Below are positions 36,300 to 47,365 of a DNA stretch of 64,000 nt, piece after piece. This DNA is from Allopseudospirillum japonicum. Lineage in GTDB: Bacteria; Pseudomonadota; Gammaproteobacteria; Pseudomonadales; Halomonadaceae. Position 1 is the stretch's first letter. The number at the start of each line of letters is the position of its first letter. The position numbers and the translations under genes are program-made. Below the pieces are notes generated by a model, which saw only the letters and a program-made list of their open reading frames with translations, was not told the origin of the DNA and ran no database searches. The stretch is from assembly GCF_900108915.1 (NCBI RefSeq), contig NZ_FNYH01000006.1:108708-172707 (forward strand), written 5' to 3'.

Positions 36300-38516
36300 C
36301 TAAGCTTGGGTTTGTGCTTGCACTTGAATCCCTGCACGACGCGCAAGTTCCACAAAACCAGGGAAAGAGGTCGCAACATTAGCACAATCATGAATGGTAA
36401 TTTGTCCCTGTGCACGTAAAGCGGCGACAGTAAAGGACATAGCAATTCTATGATCTTCATGGCTGGCAACTTCACCACCTTGCAAATGGCCACCAAGAAT
36501 ATCAATACCATCAGCATAGACTTGGCATTCAATTCCCAAGGTTGTCAAACCATCTGCCATCACTTGAATCCGATCGGATTCTTTGACGCGTAACTCTTCT
36601 GCACCACGTAAACGTGTGGTGCCTTGTGCACAAGCTGCGGCAATAAATAACGCGGGGAACTCATCAATTGCCAAGGGCACTTGATCTTCTGGAATATCAA
36701 TTCCGTGTAAAGGCGCATAGCGTACACGAATATCTGCTACTGGCTCGCCACCAACAGATTTTTGATTGAGCAGTTCTAAATCAGCGCCCATTAACTTCAG
36801 GATATTAATGACACCAATACGGGTTGGATTAATACCGACATGCTCCAAAGTAATATCAGAGCCAGGTGCAATACAAGCTGCAACCATAAAGAAGGTCGCA
36901 GATGAAATATCTGCGGGAATATCAATTTCACAAGCGCTGAGGCAGCCGCCACCTTCTACTTGGGCACTAGCCCCTTCACGCGTAACTTGATAACCAAAGC
37001 CTTGCAACATACGTTCTGTATGATCACGTGTCGGTGCAGGCTCAGTCACACGCGTTTGTCCTTGTGCATATAAACCCGCCAGCAATAAACAAGATTTAAC
37101 TTGCGCACTCGCCATAGGTAGCACGTAATCCATTCCTGTGAGCGTTTGACCACCACGAATTTTTAAAGGGGGACGTCCACCTTCGTTGGTGTCAATATGA
37201 GCCCCCATTAAGCGTAAAGGATCTGCCACACGCCCCATAGGACGCTTGGACAAAGAAGTATCGCCAGTGAGTTCAGTATCAAAAGTCTGAGCTGCTAATA
37301 AGCCTGCTAGCAAACGCATTGATGTTCCTGAATTTCCTAAATATAAGGCAGATGCAGGTGCTTTTAAGCCATGCAAACCAACACCTTGAATCGTGACTTG
37401 ACCGGCATAAGGACCATCAATGCTTACCCCCATATCACGGAAAGCTTGCAAAGTGGCCAAACTGTCTTCGCCTTCTAAGAAACCACTAATTTTTGTGCAT
37501 CCTTCAGCAAGCGCACCAAGCATAATGGAGCGGTGCGAAATAGATTTGTCACCAGGAACACGAATATTTCCGGTGACTTGGCCACCAGGTGTTACTTGAA
37601 AGCGAATATTTTGGGTATCCATGGGGGAATAAGCTGTATGATCAAGAATTTTAGAAAAATGTTCACGTGCTGATTTAGCACGAGTGAACACACTTAACAA
37701 CGCGGTACTATCTGCTTGCGCAACTGCCGTACGTAATTGCGCCACACCTTGGGTAAACTCGTCTAACGCTTCTAAAGTCGCGTCACGATTGGCTAGGAAA
37801 ATATCATGCCACATTTGTGGGTCACTGGCGGCAATACGGGTAAAATCGCGAAAACCACCAGCAGCATAACGGAAAATATCTAGGCTAGTATCTTGGCGTG
37901 CCAAGGTATCAACTAAAGAAAACGCAAGCAAATGGGGTAAATGACTTGTGCGTGCCAAAACTTCATCGTGACGTTTCACTTGCATACACAGCACTTGCGC
38001 ACCACAAGCCGCCCAGAGCTCAGTAATTTGCTCAATAGCTGTACGGGGGTTGGCATCTACAGGCGTTAAAATGACCTTATGACGATCAAATAAGTCTGCC
38101 TTTGCCGCACGGACACCGCTTTTCTCTGATCCTGCAATCGGATGCCCTAAGACCAAGTTCGCCGGATACACTTCCCAAACTGCACATGCAGCGTCATAAA
38201 CCGACGATTTGCACGAACCCACATCAGTAATCAGTGTGTGTGCACTCACATGGGGTTTGATCTGGGCAAACACTTGCTGTATACGCACGACAGGTACGGC
38301 AATTAAGATGATATCCGCAGCACGTACCAATTCAGGCAACACGGATGTGTCTGCACTTCCCTCATCAATAACGCCAAGCGCAAGTCCTGCTTCTACCTCA
38401 TCTGGTTTAATATCATAACCCAGCACCCGCTGACAGCTTCCCGCCTGCTTGAGCGCTAAAGCAACCGAGCCGCCAATGAGCCCTAAACCAATGATGAGCA
38501 GTCGATTAATATTCAC
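36300..38516 (-). CDS. aroA: Fused prephenate dehydrogenase / EPSP synthase (TyrA-AroA)
   Basis: 738 aa bifunctional protein. Residues about 1-290 are TyrA: NAD-binding [15 protein letters not shown] and [12 protein letters not shown]. Residues about 300-738 are Aro[36 protein letters not shown], and [15 protein letters not shown] near the C-terminus. The first domain oxidises prephenate towards tyrosine; the second makes EPSP in the shikimate pathway. The fusion and its place between hisC and cmk are as in Pseudomonas-type genomes. Its start overlaps the hisC stop by four bases (ATGA), so both are translated together. Confidence 0.95.
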   Translation of the reverse strand: MNINRLLIIGLGLIGGSVALALKQAGSCQRVLGYDIKPDEVEAGLALGVIDEGSADTSVLPELVRAADIILIAVPVVRIQQVFAQIKPHVSAHTLITDVGSCKSSVYDAACAVWEVYPANLVLGHPIAGSEKSGVRAAKADLFDRHKVILTPVDANPRTAIEQITELWAACGAQVLCMQVKRHDEVLARTSHLPHLLAFSLVDTLARQDTSLDIFRYAAGGFRDFTRIAASDPQMWHDIFLANRDATLEALDEFTQGVAQLRTAVAQADSTALLSVFTRAKSAREHFSKILDHTAYSPMDTQNIRFQVTPGGQVTGNIRVPGDKSISHRSIMLGALAEGCTKISGFLEGEDSLATLQAFRDMGVSIDGPYAGQVTIQGVGLHGLKAPASALYLGNSGTSMRLLAGLLAAQTFDTELTGDTSLSKRPMGRVADPLRLMGAHIDTNEGGRPPLKIRGGQTLTGMDYVLPMASAQVKSCLLLAGLYAQGQTRVTEPAPTRDHTERMLQGFGYQVTREGASAQVEGGGCLSACEIDIPADISSATFFMVAACIAPGSDITLEHVGINPTRIGVINILKLMGADLELLNQKSVGGEPVADIRVRYAPLHGIDIPEDQVPLAIDEFPALFIAAACAQGTTRLRGAEELRVKESDRIQVMADGLTTLGIECQVYADGIDILGGHLQGGEVASHEDHRIAMSFTVAALRAQGQITIHDCANVATSFPGFVELARRAGIQVQAQTQA

Positions 38517-39616
38517 TCCAGCACCCTAGTTAACGCATCAATAAAGCCTTGGTTTTCTGCTTCTGTACCTACACTCACACGCAGATGATGCGGCATTTGG
38601 TAAGCAGCAACAGGACGCACTATGACACCTTCGCGCAATAAAGCTTGATAAATAGGCAAAGCATCTTGTTTAAAATCGATACACAAAAAGTTGCCAACAG
38701 AAGGAATATACTCAAGACCTAACGCACGGATTTCCTGCTCTAACTGAATCAAACCTGCACGATTTAACGCGCGACTTTGTTGTAAATAGGCTTCATCCGC
38801 AAGCGCTTCTTGTGCACAGACTTGCGCCATGATATTGACATTAAAAGGTTGACGCACACGATTCAGTAAATCCGCAATTTCTACACTAGAAACACTGTAT
38901 CCCACACGCAATCCAGCTAGCCCATAAGCTTTGGAAAAGGTACGTGTCACAATCAAGTTTGGATATTGCTGCAACAGACTCAACCCATTGGGATAGAGAC
39001 TCTCCTCAACATATTCAAAATAAGCTTCGTCTAAGACCACAATCACAGAAGCAGGTACTTGCGCTAAAAAACTATGAATTTGTTGTTCTGATAGCCAAGT
39101 CCCTGTTGGATTATTAGGATTGGCAATAAAAACAATCCGTGTATGTTCTGTGATAGCCTGCGCCATGGCTTCTAAATCATGGCCCCAATGGATTGCAGGA
39201 ATGCATTGATGCTGTGCACCACACGCTTGCGTTGCCAGCGGATACACGGCAAACGCATGCTGGCTGTACATGGCTGCGGTATTTGGATTGAGGTAGGTAC
39301 GCGCAATTAGCTCAAGTACATCATTAGAGCCATTACCCAAAGTGATTTGTTCAGGCAGGACATCCAAATGTTCAGCTAAGGCTTGTTTCAAGGCAAAGCC
39401 ATTACCATCAGGATAACGGCTGACTTCAGTCACTGCCGCTTCCAAAGTCGCAATAATACGTGGGGAAGGCCCTAGAGGATTTTCATTGCTTGCGAGTTTG
39501 ATAATCTTTTGAGGATCTAAACCCAGCTCACGCGCCAACTCCTCAATGGGTTTACCTGCTTGATACGGTTGCAGACCCAAAATTCCCGCATTTGCTTCAG
39601 AGACACATGAATGCAC
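38513..39616 (-). CDS. hisC: Histidinol-phosphate / aromatic aminotransferase HisC
   Basis: 367 aa from a GTG at 39616 with AGGAG 7 bases upstream; reading on to an upstream TTG is not supported. PLP fold-type I: ASNENPLGPSP, NGSNDVLELIARTYL, NPNNPTGTW, DEAYFEY and the PLP Lys in TRTFSKAYGLAGLRVGY. Within the aromatic block such a HisC often also transaminates prephenate or phenylpyruvate; that dual role is inferred. Confidence 0.93.
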   Translation of the reverse strand: MHSCVSEANAGILGLQPYQAGKPIEELARELGLDPQKIIKLASNENPLGPSPRIIATLEAAVTEVSRYPDGNGFALKQALAEHLDVLPEQITLGNGSNDVLELIARTYLNPNTAAMYSQHAFAVYPLATQACGAQHQCIPAIHWGHDLEAMAQAITEHTRIVFIANPNNPTGTWLSEQQIHSFLAQVPASVIVVLDEAYFEYVEESLYPNGLSLLQQYPNLIVTRTFSKAYGLAGLRVGYSVSSVEIADLLNRVRQPFNVNIMAQVCAQEALADEAYLQQSRALNRAGLIQLEQEIRALGLEYIPSVGNFLCIDFKQDALPIYQALLREGVIVRPVAAYQMPHHLRVSVGTEAENQGFIDALTRVLE

Positions 39617-39656
39617 AGAGACGCTCCTATTTTTTCTATACACTTTTGCCAGTGAG

Positions 39657-39689
39657 CAACTGGAGAACAATACAGGCAAGCTCCAGTTG
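39657..39689 (-). promoter_or_regulatory. Inverted repeat in the pheA-hisC gap
   Basis: CAACTGGAG (39657-39665) and CTCCAGTTG (39681-39689) form a perfect 9-bp hairpin with a 15-base loop in the 145-base gap. No T run. It may stabilise or pause the message. Confidence 0.4.
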
Positions 39690-39761
39690 TTGATGGGTCA
39701 AACATTGACGCTTGCCCCACCCTAAAAAGGACGGGGTTTGACGCACCTTGTGATTCAGGAT

Positions 39762-40847
39762 CTATAAAACGCCTTTCGGATAAGCACCCAAGATTTTTAG
39801 ATCACTAGCGCGTTCGGCAACATCTTGCAGGACTTGCTGAATTTTGCTGTCTTGTGTATGACCACGAAAGTCGATAAAAAAGACATAACTCCAGGCACCA
39901 GACCGTGAGGGCCGAGTTTCTACGCGCGTTAAATCTACCTGATGCTGACGGAATGGCTCCAGCAAATCATGCAAAGCCCCCGGTTGATTACGCATAGAAA
40001 CCATAATTGAGGTTTTATCATCCTGAGAAGCAGGGACTTCCTGATTGCCAATAATTAAAAAACGTGTTGAATTATCTGGACAATCTTCAATTTTTTCAGC
40101 CACTTTTTGCAACTGATACAAGTCAGCTGCCATATCACCAGCAATGGCTGCAGAGTGCCATTCGCTTTTGATTAAACGGGCAGCTTCCGCATTACTATTG
40201 ACAGCCACACGCTCAGCTTGCGGGTAGTGTGCATCAAGCCATTTACGGCATTGCGCTAAAGAAGAGGCATGCGAATAAATCCGACTAATTTTATCGCGAC
40301 GCGTGTTCTCCCCTATCATCAAATGATGGTGGATTCGTAACACAACTTCACCACAAATATGCAAGCCAGAATCTATAAAACTATCCAGTGTATGATTAAT
40401 CACGCCTTCCGTAGAGTTTTCTACAGGGACAACACCATAATCTGCTGCGCCTGCTTCAACTTCACGAAATACCTCATCAATCGCTGGCAGAGAAACACAC
40501 ACCGCCGAATGCCCAAAGTGTTTTAAAGCGGCTTCTTGAGTGAAAGTACCTTCTGGCCCTAAGAAAGCGACTTTAATCGGGCGCTCTAATGCTAAACACG
40601 CAGACATAATCTCACGGAATAAACGCGCCATTTCTTCGTTTGATAAGGGCCCCGTATTGCGTTCCATCACGCGGCGTAATACTTGTGCTTCACGCTCAGG
40701 ACGATAAAAGACGGTCTGTTCGCCTTCACTGGCAGTTTTTACTTGGGCAACTTCTTGCGCACATTGAGCACGTTCATTGATCAAGGCTTGGATCTGTTGA
40801 TCTAGGGTGTCAATCCGCTCACGCAAAGACTGTAAAGGATCACTCAT
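39762..40847 (-). CDS. pheA: Chorismate mutase / prephenate dehydratase (P-protein)
   Basis: 361 aa. N-terminal AroQ chorismate mutase (about 1-90; LRERIDTLDQQIQALINERA), prephenate dehydratase (about 95-270; VAFLGPEGTFTQEAAL, VVPVENSTEGVI, with the catalytic DNSTRFLIIG Thr), and a C-terminal ACT regulatory domain (about 280-361; SIMVSMRNQPGALHDLLEPF, ESRP-like ETRPSRS) that binds phenylalanine. It makes phenylpyruvate from chorismate. 25 bases downstream of serC. Confidence 0.97.
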   Translation of the reverse strand: MSDPLQSLRERIDTLDQQIQALINERAQCAQEVAQVKTASEGEQTVFYRPEREAQVLRRVMERNTGPLSNEEMARLFREIMSACLALERPIKVAFLGPEGTFTQEAALKHFGHSAVCVSLPAIDEVFREVEAGAADYGVVPVENSTEGVINHTLDSFIDSGLHICGEVVLRIHHHLMIGENTRRDKISRIYSHASSLAQCRKWLDAHYPQAERVAVNSNAEAARLIKSEWHSAAIAGDMAADLYQLQKVAEKIEDCPDNSTRFLIIGNQEVPASQDDKTSIMVSMRNQPGALHDLLEPFRQHQVDLTRVETRPSRSGAWSYVFFIDFRGHTQDSKIQQVLQDVAERASDLKILGAYPKGVL

Positions 40848-40872
40848 GTATTTTTCTCCTTAATAAAATGGC

Positions 40873-41961
40873 TTAGGCGTGGCGTTGCTCAAAATCACGC
40901 ATAAAATCAATTAAGGCATCAACGGCGGTTTCAGGGACTGCATTATAAATACTGGCACGCATACCACCGACAGACCTGTGACCGCTTAAGTTCAGTAAAC
41001 CCGCCTCTTGGGCATCAGCAAGAAAACGTGCATTTAAAGCATCATCTGCCAATTGAAAAGGCACATTCATTATTGAACGATAAGCGGGCTGAATCGGGTT
41101 GGTATAAAAATCACTTGTATCAATCGCTTGATAAAGTTTTTGTGCTTTACGTTGATTGATCTGCGCCATCACTTGCAAACCACCAATGTCGTTTAACAGC
41201 CAATCAAAAACTAAACCTGCCAAATACCAAGCAAAGGTGGGCGGCGTGTTATACATAGATTCATTCTCTGCCATCACCTTGTACTGCATCATCGTCGGCG
41301 TGATTTCTAATGCTTGATCTAACAAATCATCACGGATAATCACTAAAGTTAAACCCGCAGGGCCAATATTTTTTTGTGCTCCAGCATAAATAATGCCAAA
41401 TTTTTCTATATCTACAGGTGCACTCAATATGTCGGAGGACATATCACAAACCAAGGGCACTTGTTCAGGTGTTTGAAAAACCTCAGGCGCCCGCAAACCA
41501 CCAATGGTTTCGTTACTGGTGTAATGCAAATAAGCGGCATCTGCAGAGAGTTGAATATCTGCTTGGCTTGGCATGGCTGTCAACTGACTGATTTCTGCAC
41601 TCGCAGCCACATGCTGGTTAGCATAACGTTTAGCTTCCGCCATAGCCTTTTTTGCCCAAATGCCACTATAGATATAGTTAGGCGTGCCCCCTTGACCAAG
41701 TAGGTTTAAAGGAACCATCGCAAACTGGCTTGAGGCACCACCTTGCATAAAGAGGACTTTATAGTTTGCAGGAATTTGCAGTAGCGTGCGTAAATTTGCT
41801 TCGGCTTGTTGTGCAATACTAACAAATTCATCGCTACGATGTGACATTTCCATGACAGAAAGCCCGCGACCTTGCCAATCAAGTAATTCTGCTTGTGCAC
41901 GCTCTAGCACAGAAGTAGGTAAAGCGGCTGGCCCTGCACAGAAATTAAATACACGCGTCAT
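40873..41961 (-). CDS. serC: Phosphoserine aminotransferase
   Basis: 362 aa from the ATG at 41961, which gives the family start MTRVFNFCAGPAALP. PLP Lys in YAGAQKNIGPAGL; the early MFMQGGASSQFAMVPLNLL contacts the cofactor phosphate. It makes 3-phosphoserine for serine and the homologous step of PLP synthesis. Between gyrA and pheA, the conserved gammaproteobacterial order. Confidence 0.96.
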   Translation of the reverse strand: MTRVFNFCAGPAALPTSVLERAQAELLDWQGRGLSVMEMSHRSDEFVSIAQQAEANLRTLLQIPANYKVLFMQGGASSQFAMVPLNLLGQGGTPNYIYSGIWAKKAMAEAKRYANQHVAASAEISQLTAMPSQADIQLSADAAYLHYTSNETIGGLRAPEVFQTPEQVPLVCDMSSDILSAPVDIEKFGIIYAGAQKNIGPAGLTLVIIRDDLLDQALEITPTMMQYKVMAENESMYNTPPTFAWYLAGLVFDWLLNDIGGLQVMAQINQRKAQKLYQAIDTSDFYTNPIQPAYRSIMNVPFQLADDALNARFLADAQEAGLLNLSGHRSVGGMRASIYNAVPETAVDALIDFMRDFEQRHA

Positions 41962-42008
41962 ACAAGGATACATCCTTTCAATCAAATAAGATTTTACTTG
42001 GTAGCATT

Positions 42009-44654
42009 TTAAACAACTGAGGTGACTTCAGTATCAGCCACTTCTTCGCTTGTCGCTTCGGTTTCTGCAACGAGTAGAGCCTCGTCTTCGTTTAAGCTAG
42101 TTTCGCTCAATTCCTGAATACGCACCGCACTAACTAAACGTTCTTCCTCTGCAAGACGAATTAAAGTCACACCTTGGGTGTTACGGCTACTGATAGAAAT
42201 TTCAGCCACTCGAGTCCGTACTAAAGTGCCTTTATCAGTAATGAGCATCAACTCATCTTGATCATGTACCAAAGAGGCCGCAACAAGCGCACCATTTCTT
42301 TCGCTCGTACGCATTGCAATCACGCCCATACCACCACGTCCTTGTGCACTGAATTCATTGATCAAGGTACGCTTACCATAGCCAGATTCGCTGGCAGTAA
42401 GGATATAAATATTTGTATCTTCTTGGGTTTGCTGTGTTTCAGAAGGCAAGATCATCAAACTAATCACTTGCGCGCCTTTTGTGAGGTTGATCCCTTTCAC
42501 ACCACGTGCACTACGCCCTAAAGCACGCAAAGCCTCTTCAGGAAAACGAATCATCTTGCCGGTGTTAGTACACAAGGCGATATCTTGTTCGCCTGAGGTG
42601 AGAGCAACACCGACCAAGCGGTCGCCTTCATCTAAATTCAGCGCAATGATACCGCCTGTACGTGGACGTGAGAAATGACGTAATTCTGTTTTCTTAACAA
42701 CCCCCGCTGCAGTTGCCATGCAGACATATTGATGTGCTTCATAGGAAGACAAGGGTAAAACAGCTGTAATCCATTCATCCTTGCTTAAAGGCAAAAGGTT
42801 CACTAGCGGTCGTCCACGTGAGGTACGCCCCGCTTGTGGAATCTCATAGACTTTTAACCAATATAAACGCCCCAAATTGGAAAATAGCATCACAGTATCA
42901 TGGGTATTGGCAACTAACAGATGCTCGATCACATCTTCATCTTTAAGCGCGGAGGCTGTTTTTCCGCGACCACCGCGTTTTTGGGCTTGATAAGCATCCA
43001 GAGGTTGCGTTTTGGCATAACCACCGCGTGATAAGGTCAGTACAACTTCTTCTGGAGTAATTAAATCTTCACGAGACAAATCTTGATGGTTAAAAAGAAT
43101 CTGTGTGCGTCTTGGATCTGCATATTCATCAAGAATACTTTGCAGCTCAGTACAAATCACCGTTAGCAAGCGCGTATCATCCGCTAAAATTCCCTGTAGA
43201 TAGCAGATCTTATCCAGCACTTCTTTATATTCGCCTAATAGCTTATCTTGTTCTAAGCCTGTTAAGCGGTGAAGACGTAAATCTAAGATCGCTTGTGCTT
43301 GCGTTTCCGACAGGACATATCCTTGTGCTGAAGGTGCCACAGGTAGGCTTTCATCTTCTATTAATTGATGCCCTGCTTGGTTGAGCATTTGCATCAAAGT
43401 GTCTGAGTTCCAGCAACTCGCTTGCAGTTGTGCTCGTGCTTCTTGCGCACTCGGACATGCACGAATAACACGCACGACTTCATCAACATTACTTAAAGCA
43501 ACTGCGAGCCCTTCCAAAACATGACCACGTTCACGTGATTTTTTTAACTCAAATAAAGTACGGCGCGTTACAACTTCTCTACGGTGGCGGATAAAAGCTT
43601 CTAATAATTGTTTAAGATTAAGTACCTTTGGCTGACCGTCTTCCAAGGCAACAATGTTGATGCCAAAAGAAATTTGTAGCGGTGTTTGGCTGAACAGATT
43701 ATTCACCACCACTTCACCAGATTCACCACGTTTTAGTTCAATAACAACGCGTAAACCATCTTTATCCGATTCATCTCTTAGTTCGCTGATTCCTTCAAGG
43801 CGCTTTTCTTTCACCAAGTCCGCAATTTTTTCAATCAAACGTGCTTTGTTGACTTGATAAGGAAGCTCAGTGATCAAGATAGTTTCACGACCTGTCCGTT
43901 CGTCGACTAAAACTTCATGCTTTGCACGTACATAAATACGGCCTCGTCCAGTACGGTAGGCATCTAAAATACCGGCACGCCCATTAATTAAAGCACCTGT
44001 AGGGAAATCTGGACCTGGAATATATTCCATAAGATGCTCGGTATCTAAATCCGGATCCTCCAATAACGCTAAGCAGGCTTGTACCACCTCACCAAGATTA
44101 TGGGGTGGAATATTCGTTGCCATCCCAACCGCAATTCCTGAAGAGCCATTAATAAGCAAATTAGGTAACCGAGTTGGCAGCACATCAGGGATTAATTCAG
44201 TACCATCATAATTTTCAACAAAATCAACCGTCTCTTTTTCTAAATCAGCCAGCATCTCATGTGCAAGCTTTGCCATGCGCACCTCGGTATAACGCATAGC
44301 GGCAGCGGCATCACCGTCAATGGAACCAAAATTCCCTTGGCCATCAACGAGTACATAACGCATAGCAAAGGTTTGCGCCATACGAACGATAGTGTCATAG
44401 ACAGCAGAGTCACCATGAGGATGGTATTTACCGATGACATCACCCACAACACGAGCAGATTTCTTGTAAGGCTTATTCCAATCATTGTGAAGTTCATGCA
44501 TCGCAAAAAGTACACGTCGATGCACTGGCTTAAGACCATCACGCACGTCAGGTAAGGCACGACCGACAATCACACTCATGGCATAATCGAGGTAAGATTG
44601 TTTGAGCTCATCTTCTATATTGACTGTTTGTACTTCTCTGGCGATCTCACCCAT
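42009..44654 (-). CDS. gyrA: DNA gyrase subunit A
   Basis: 881 aa, normal length. N-terminal breakage-reunion domain with [20 protein letters not shown] and the catalytic Tyr in [10 protein letters not shown]-terminal beta-pinwheel including the GyrA box [10 protein letters not shown]. The quinolone-determining segment [15 protein letters not shown] has Ser and Asp at the positions equivalent to E. coli 83 and 87, the susceptible form. The acidic C-terminal tail is typical of gammaproteobacteria. Confidence 0.98.
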   Translation of the reverse strand: MGEIAREVQTVNIEDELKQSYLDYAMSVIVGRALPDVRDGLKPVHRRVLFAMHELHNDWNKPYKKSARVVGDVIGKYHPHGDSAVYDTIVRMAQTFAMRYVLVDGQGNFGSIDGDAAAAMRYTEVRMAKLAHEMLADLEKETVDFVENYDGTELIPDVLPTRLPNLLINGSSGIAVGMATNIPPHNLGEVVQACLALLEDPDLDTEHLMEYIPGPDFPTGALINGRAGILDAYRTGRGRIYVRAKHEVLVDERTGRETILITELPYQVNKARLIEKIADLVKEKRLEGISELRDESDKDGLRVVIELKRGESGEVVVNNLFSQTPLQISFGINIVALEDGQPKVLNLKQLLEAFIRHRREVVTRRTLFELKKSRERGHVLEGLAVALSNVDEVVRVIRACPSAQEARAQLQASCWNSDTLMQMLNQAGHQLIEDESLPVAPSAQGYVLSETQAQAILDLRLHRLTGLEQDKLLGEYKEVLDKICYLQGILADDTRLLTVICTELQSILDEYADPRRTQILFNHQDLSREDLITPEEVVLTLSRGGYAKTQPLDAYQAQKRGGRGKTASALKDEDVIEHLLVANTHDTVMLFSNLGRLYWLKVYEIPQAGRTSRGRPLVNLLPLSKDEWITAVLPLSSYEAHQYVCMATAAGVVKKTELRHFSRPRTGGIIALNLDEGDRLVGVALTSGEQDIALCTNTGKMIRFPEEALRALGRSARGVKGINLTKGAQVISLMILPSETQQTQEDTNIYILTASESGYGKRTLINEFSAQGRGGMGVIAMRTSERNGALVAASLVHDQDELMLITDKGTLVRTRVAEISISSRNTQGVTLIRLAEEERLVSAVRIQELSETSLNEDEALLVAETEATSEEVADTEVTSVV

Positions 44655-44790
44655 AGTTATTCCTGATCCTTAAGCTAATGCGCATCTACAGCTGTAGCTA
44701 TAATAGCTCTGAGCAATCAAGCCAGTGCGCGTGTATCTTAAATATAAGCTTTGAGTATACCATAAAGAACTTAAGGAGAGAGCTTCTCTA

Positions 44791-45648
44791 TTGCCCAAGA
44801 CGCGACATTTTGCCACAGGTCTATGCCAACTTAAGTTATTTAGAATGAAAGAGATTTTTTCCGCTCATTCATATCAATGCTGGGATAAAAAAATGCGTGT
44901 TTGGCATCCTTATCAACCTTGGCTGATTGGTTTAGCCTTTTTATTCTCTTTGATGACCCATGCTTGGGCTGTGTTGGGCATCGCTTGGCAGGATCCTTTG
45001 GTGCCATCAGAAAAAACGTCGCCTAGAAGAACACAAATTAGTTTGCAGGCTTATCAAATACCGCAACCCAGTGCTGCCCCTTCAATGCCAGTCAAGGCTA
45101 CATTGCCCCAAACAGATAATACACAAAAAATAGTGCACACAACCCCAAAGAGTATCCCTAAAGCAAACGCACCAGTAAAAAAAATAAAAGGAGTTCAACC
45201 AGTTACCTCAGAGCCAAAGCCTGTGCCTAAAAAACAACAGCCTATTCACTCCAAAACATCAACTTCTGAGCAAACTCCTTCAGCAATAGAAAAATCTCCT
45301 GTAACTATGCAACCTGCACCAGTTAGCCCACATAAAAACATAGATGAAGCACCCCAGTTAGAGCTAGAACAAGCGTATTATCAAGCATTGATTCAACATC
45401 TAAGTGAATATAAACATTATCCGATGAATGCTCGTCGACGGGGTATTGAGGGAACTGTTGAATTAAAAATTCGCCTGAATGCGGAAGGTGCCCTGCTTAA
45501 CATCGAAGTATTAAAGAGCACACACCCATGGCTGCAAAAGGCCGCAATTGAAAGCGTGCAACAGGCTTTACCTTTTCAAAAGGTAAGCTGGGTTTTTGCG
45601 CAGCGTGACAAGGATTTTTTAGCAGTATTTGATTTTTACCTAAACTAA
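44791..45648 (+). CDS. TonB-family energy transducer
   Basis: 285 aa from a TTG with AAGGAGAG 10 bases upstream; an ATG at 44893 would give 251 aa and the short N-tail common in TonB, so the start is uncertain. One membrane anchor (about residues 43-63, or 10-30 from the later start), a long Pro/Lys/Ser-rich periplasmic linker (about 75-190), and a TonB C-terminal domain at about 200-285 (HYPMNARRRGIEGTVELKIRL). It passes proton-motive force to outer-membrane receptors. No exbB/exbD is adjacent. Divergent from gyrA. Confidence 0.88.
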   Translation: MPKTRHFATGLCQLKLFRMKEIFSAHSYQCWDKKMRVWHPYQPWLIGLAFLFSLMTHAWAVLGIAWQDPLVPSEKTSPRRTQISLQAYQIPQPSAAPSMPVKATLPQTDNTQKIVHTTPKSIPKANAPVKKIKGVQPVTSEPKPVPKKQQPIHSKTSTSEQTPSAIEKSPVTMQPAPVSPHKNIDEAPQLELEQAYYQALIQHLSEYKHYPMNARRRGIEGTVELKIRLNAEGALLNIEVLKSTHPWLQKAAIESVQQALPFQKVSWVFAQRDKDFLAVFDFYLN

Positions 45649-45704
45649 AAAATATTAAAAATATAACGGTATAAAAAAGAAATAAGGCTTTTTTTGCAAA
45701 AAGT

Positions 45705-46139
45705 TTAAAAAATGACTTCGAAATCACTACTGGCCAATGCTTGCAAATACGGAATTAACTTTTGTAGACGTATTTGTATTTCTTGCTCGCTGAGAGGCTC
45801 AGGCAGACCAAAACCCCAAACAGGTGCTGGCCAAGCCAAATCGTTGAGATACCGTACAATGTGGTGCACATGTAACTGAGGCACCTTATTACCTATAGCT
45901 GCGATATTGACCTTATCTCCCTGATAAGCATGCTTAAGTGCTCGGGCGAGCAAACAGGATTCCTCGATAAATTGTTGACGATCATCAACAGCAAGTTGAT
46001 ACAGCTCAGTGATGTTATCAATACGTGGTACTAGGATAAACCAAGGAAAACGCTTGTCTTTCATCATCAACAGCTGCGAAAGCGGGAAATTGGCAACAGG
46101 AACTGTATCTTGTATAAGTTGCAAATGTAGTGTAAACAT
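45705..46139 (-). CDS. HIT-family protein
   Basis: 144 aa from the ATG at 46139 (AGGA 8 bases upstream). The HIT motif appears as QLHVHHIVRY, with Gln at the first position of the usual His triad; this matches a common proteobacterial HIT subgroup whose motif is QLHxHxIVR. Nearby PWFILVPR and AWPAPVWG fit that subgroup. Nucleotide hydrolase or transferase activity is presumed from the family; the substrate is unknown. Confidence 0.85.
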   Translation of the reverse strand: MFTLHLQLIQDTVPVANFPLSQLLMMKDKRFPWFILVPRIDNITELYQLAVDDRQQFIEESCLLARALKHAYQGDKVNIAAIGNKVPQLHVHHIVRYLNDLAWPAPVWGFGLPEPLSEQEIQIRLQKLIPYLQALASSDFEVIF

Positions 46140-46350
46140 AGTAAATATCCTATGAGTTTTTATAAAATGCCCAAGCATCTAGCATAGATAAATTAACCTT
46201 CTTAGATTATCACTTAAGAAAAATCTATTACAAGCCACTTTTGGTAATCTAATGATACTATTCTAAATTACGCCTGAACCCAAAGAAAAAGCAAGAAAAA
46301 ATTTAATGATTATAAAAGTATTCTAAGTTTACTAATATGGGAGAAACGCA

Positions 46351-46755
46351 TTGAAAGATTATACTGGTTCTTGTTTGTGTGGTACTGTGCAATTTAAAAT
46401 CACAGGAACTTTTGATAGCTTTTATCTTTGTTATTGTAAGCATTGTCAAAAAGATACAGGATCTGCACATGCAGCAAACCTATTTTCACAGTCAGCAAAA
46501 CTGACTTGGTTGGCTGGTATCGATGCTGTAACCTCCTATACACTCCCAAATACTCGTCATCATAGAAGCTTTTGTAAGTTCTGTGGTTCTGCATTGCCAA
46601 ATTTGCAACTTGAGGGTTTACTTGTCGTTCCGGCAGGGTGTTTAGATACCAAAGTTTCCATATTGCCAACAGCACATATTTTTACATCCAGTAAGGCTAC
46701 TTGGTGCCAGAACCTTGATCAGATACCAGAATTTAAAAAACTGCCATCATGTTAG
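46351..46755 (+). CDS. GFA-family (glutathione-dependent formaldehyde-activating-like) zinc protein
   Basis: 134 aa. TTG start with GGGAGA 6 bases upstream; no in-frame ATG lies near the conserved beginning KDYTGSCLCGTVQFKI. Zinc cysteines: CLCG, CYCKHCQKDTGSAHA and FCKFCGSALP, the Mss4-like fold of the GFA family. Despite the name, many members have no proven formaldehyde activity, and nothing here indicates a substrate. Lower GC than the regions around it. Confidence 0.85.
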   Translation: MKDYTGSCLCGTVQFKITGTFDSFYLCYCKHCQKDTGSAHAANLFSQSAKLTWLAGIDAVTSYTLPNTRHHRSFCKFCGSALPNLQLEGLLVVPAGCLDTKVSILPTAHIFTSSKATWCQNLDQIPEFKKLPSC

Positions 46756-46828
46756 CAGACTACTTTAAATCATTTATTAGAAGTTACATAATAAATATCT
46801 GCTGGGCTTACAAGGAAAAGTTATCAAG

Positions 46829-47293
46829 ATGCTTAACATTCAAAAATATACCCAAAATAATATCCAAGATATTATAGAGGTATTTTATCAGGCCATTTAC
46901 ACAATTGATGCCAGTTTGTATACTGATGCACAAAAAAGAGCTTGGGCACCTTTGCCTGTTGATGATACATTTTGGCTACAACGTTTAGCTCGCAAAAAAC
47001 CTTTAGTTGCTCAATTTAGCGATAAAATCGTGGGCTTTATTGAATTAGATATAGACGGACATATCGATTGTTTGTATGTCCACCCACAATGGCAAAGGCA
47101 AGGTGTTGCATCTGCACTTTATACACACTTACTTGAAGAAGCCAAGCGTAAGCAAATACAAAGCTTGTACGTGGAAGCCTCACTGGCAGCTCGACCATTT
47201 TTCAAAAAGCATGGGTTTAAGCTTATTAAAGCAAATAAAATTTACAGAAAAGGCGAAATTTTAGAAAGCTTCTCTATGGAATTAATTTTATAA
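46829..47293 (+). CDS. GNAT family N-acetyltransferase
   Basis: 154 aa. GNAT fold with the acetyl-CoA loop in CLYVHPQWQRQGVASALYTHLL (Q/RxxGxA motif, about residues 79-100) and the later ARPFFKKHGFKL. Transfers an acetyl group to an unknown amine; resembles YafP-like acetyltransferases. AAGGAAAAG precedes the start. Confidence 0.87.
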   Translation: MLNIQKYTQNNIQDIIEVFYQAIYTIDASLYTDAQKRAWAPLPVDDTFWLQRLARKKPLVAQFSDKIVGFIELDIDGHIDCLYVHPQWQRQGVASALYTHLLEEAKRKQIQSLYVEASLAARPFFKKHGFKLIKANKIYRKGEILESFSMELIL

Positions 47294-47365
47294 CTCTAGA
47301 CCCTATTGGTATATTAACCAATACAGAAATTAACTTACATCACTGAAGGAATAAAATACCTTACT

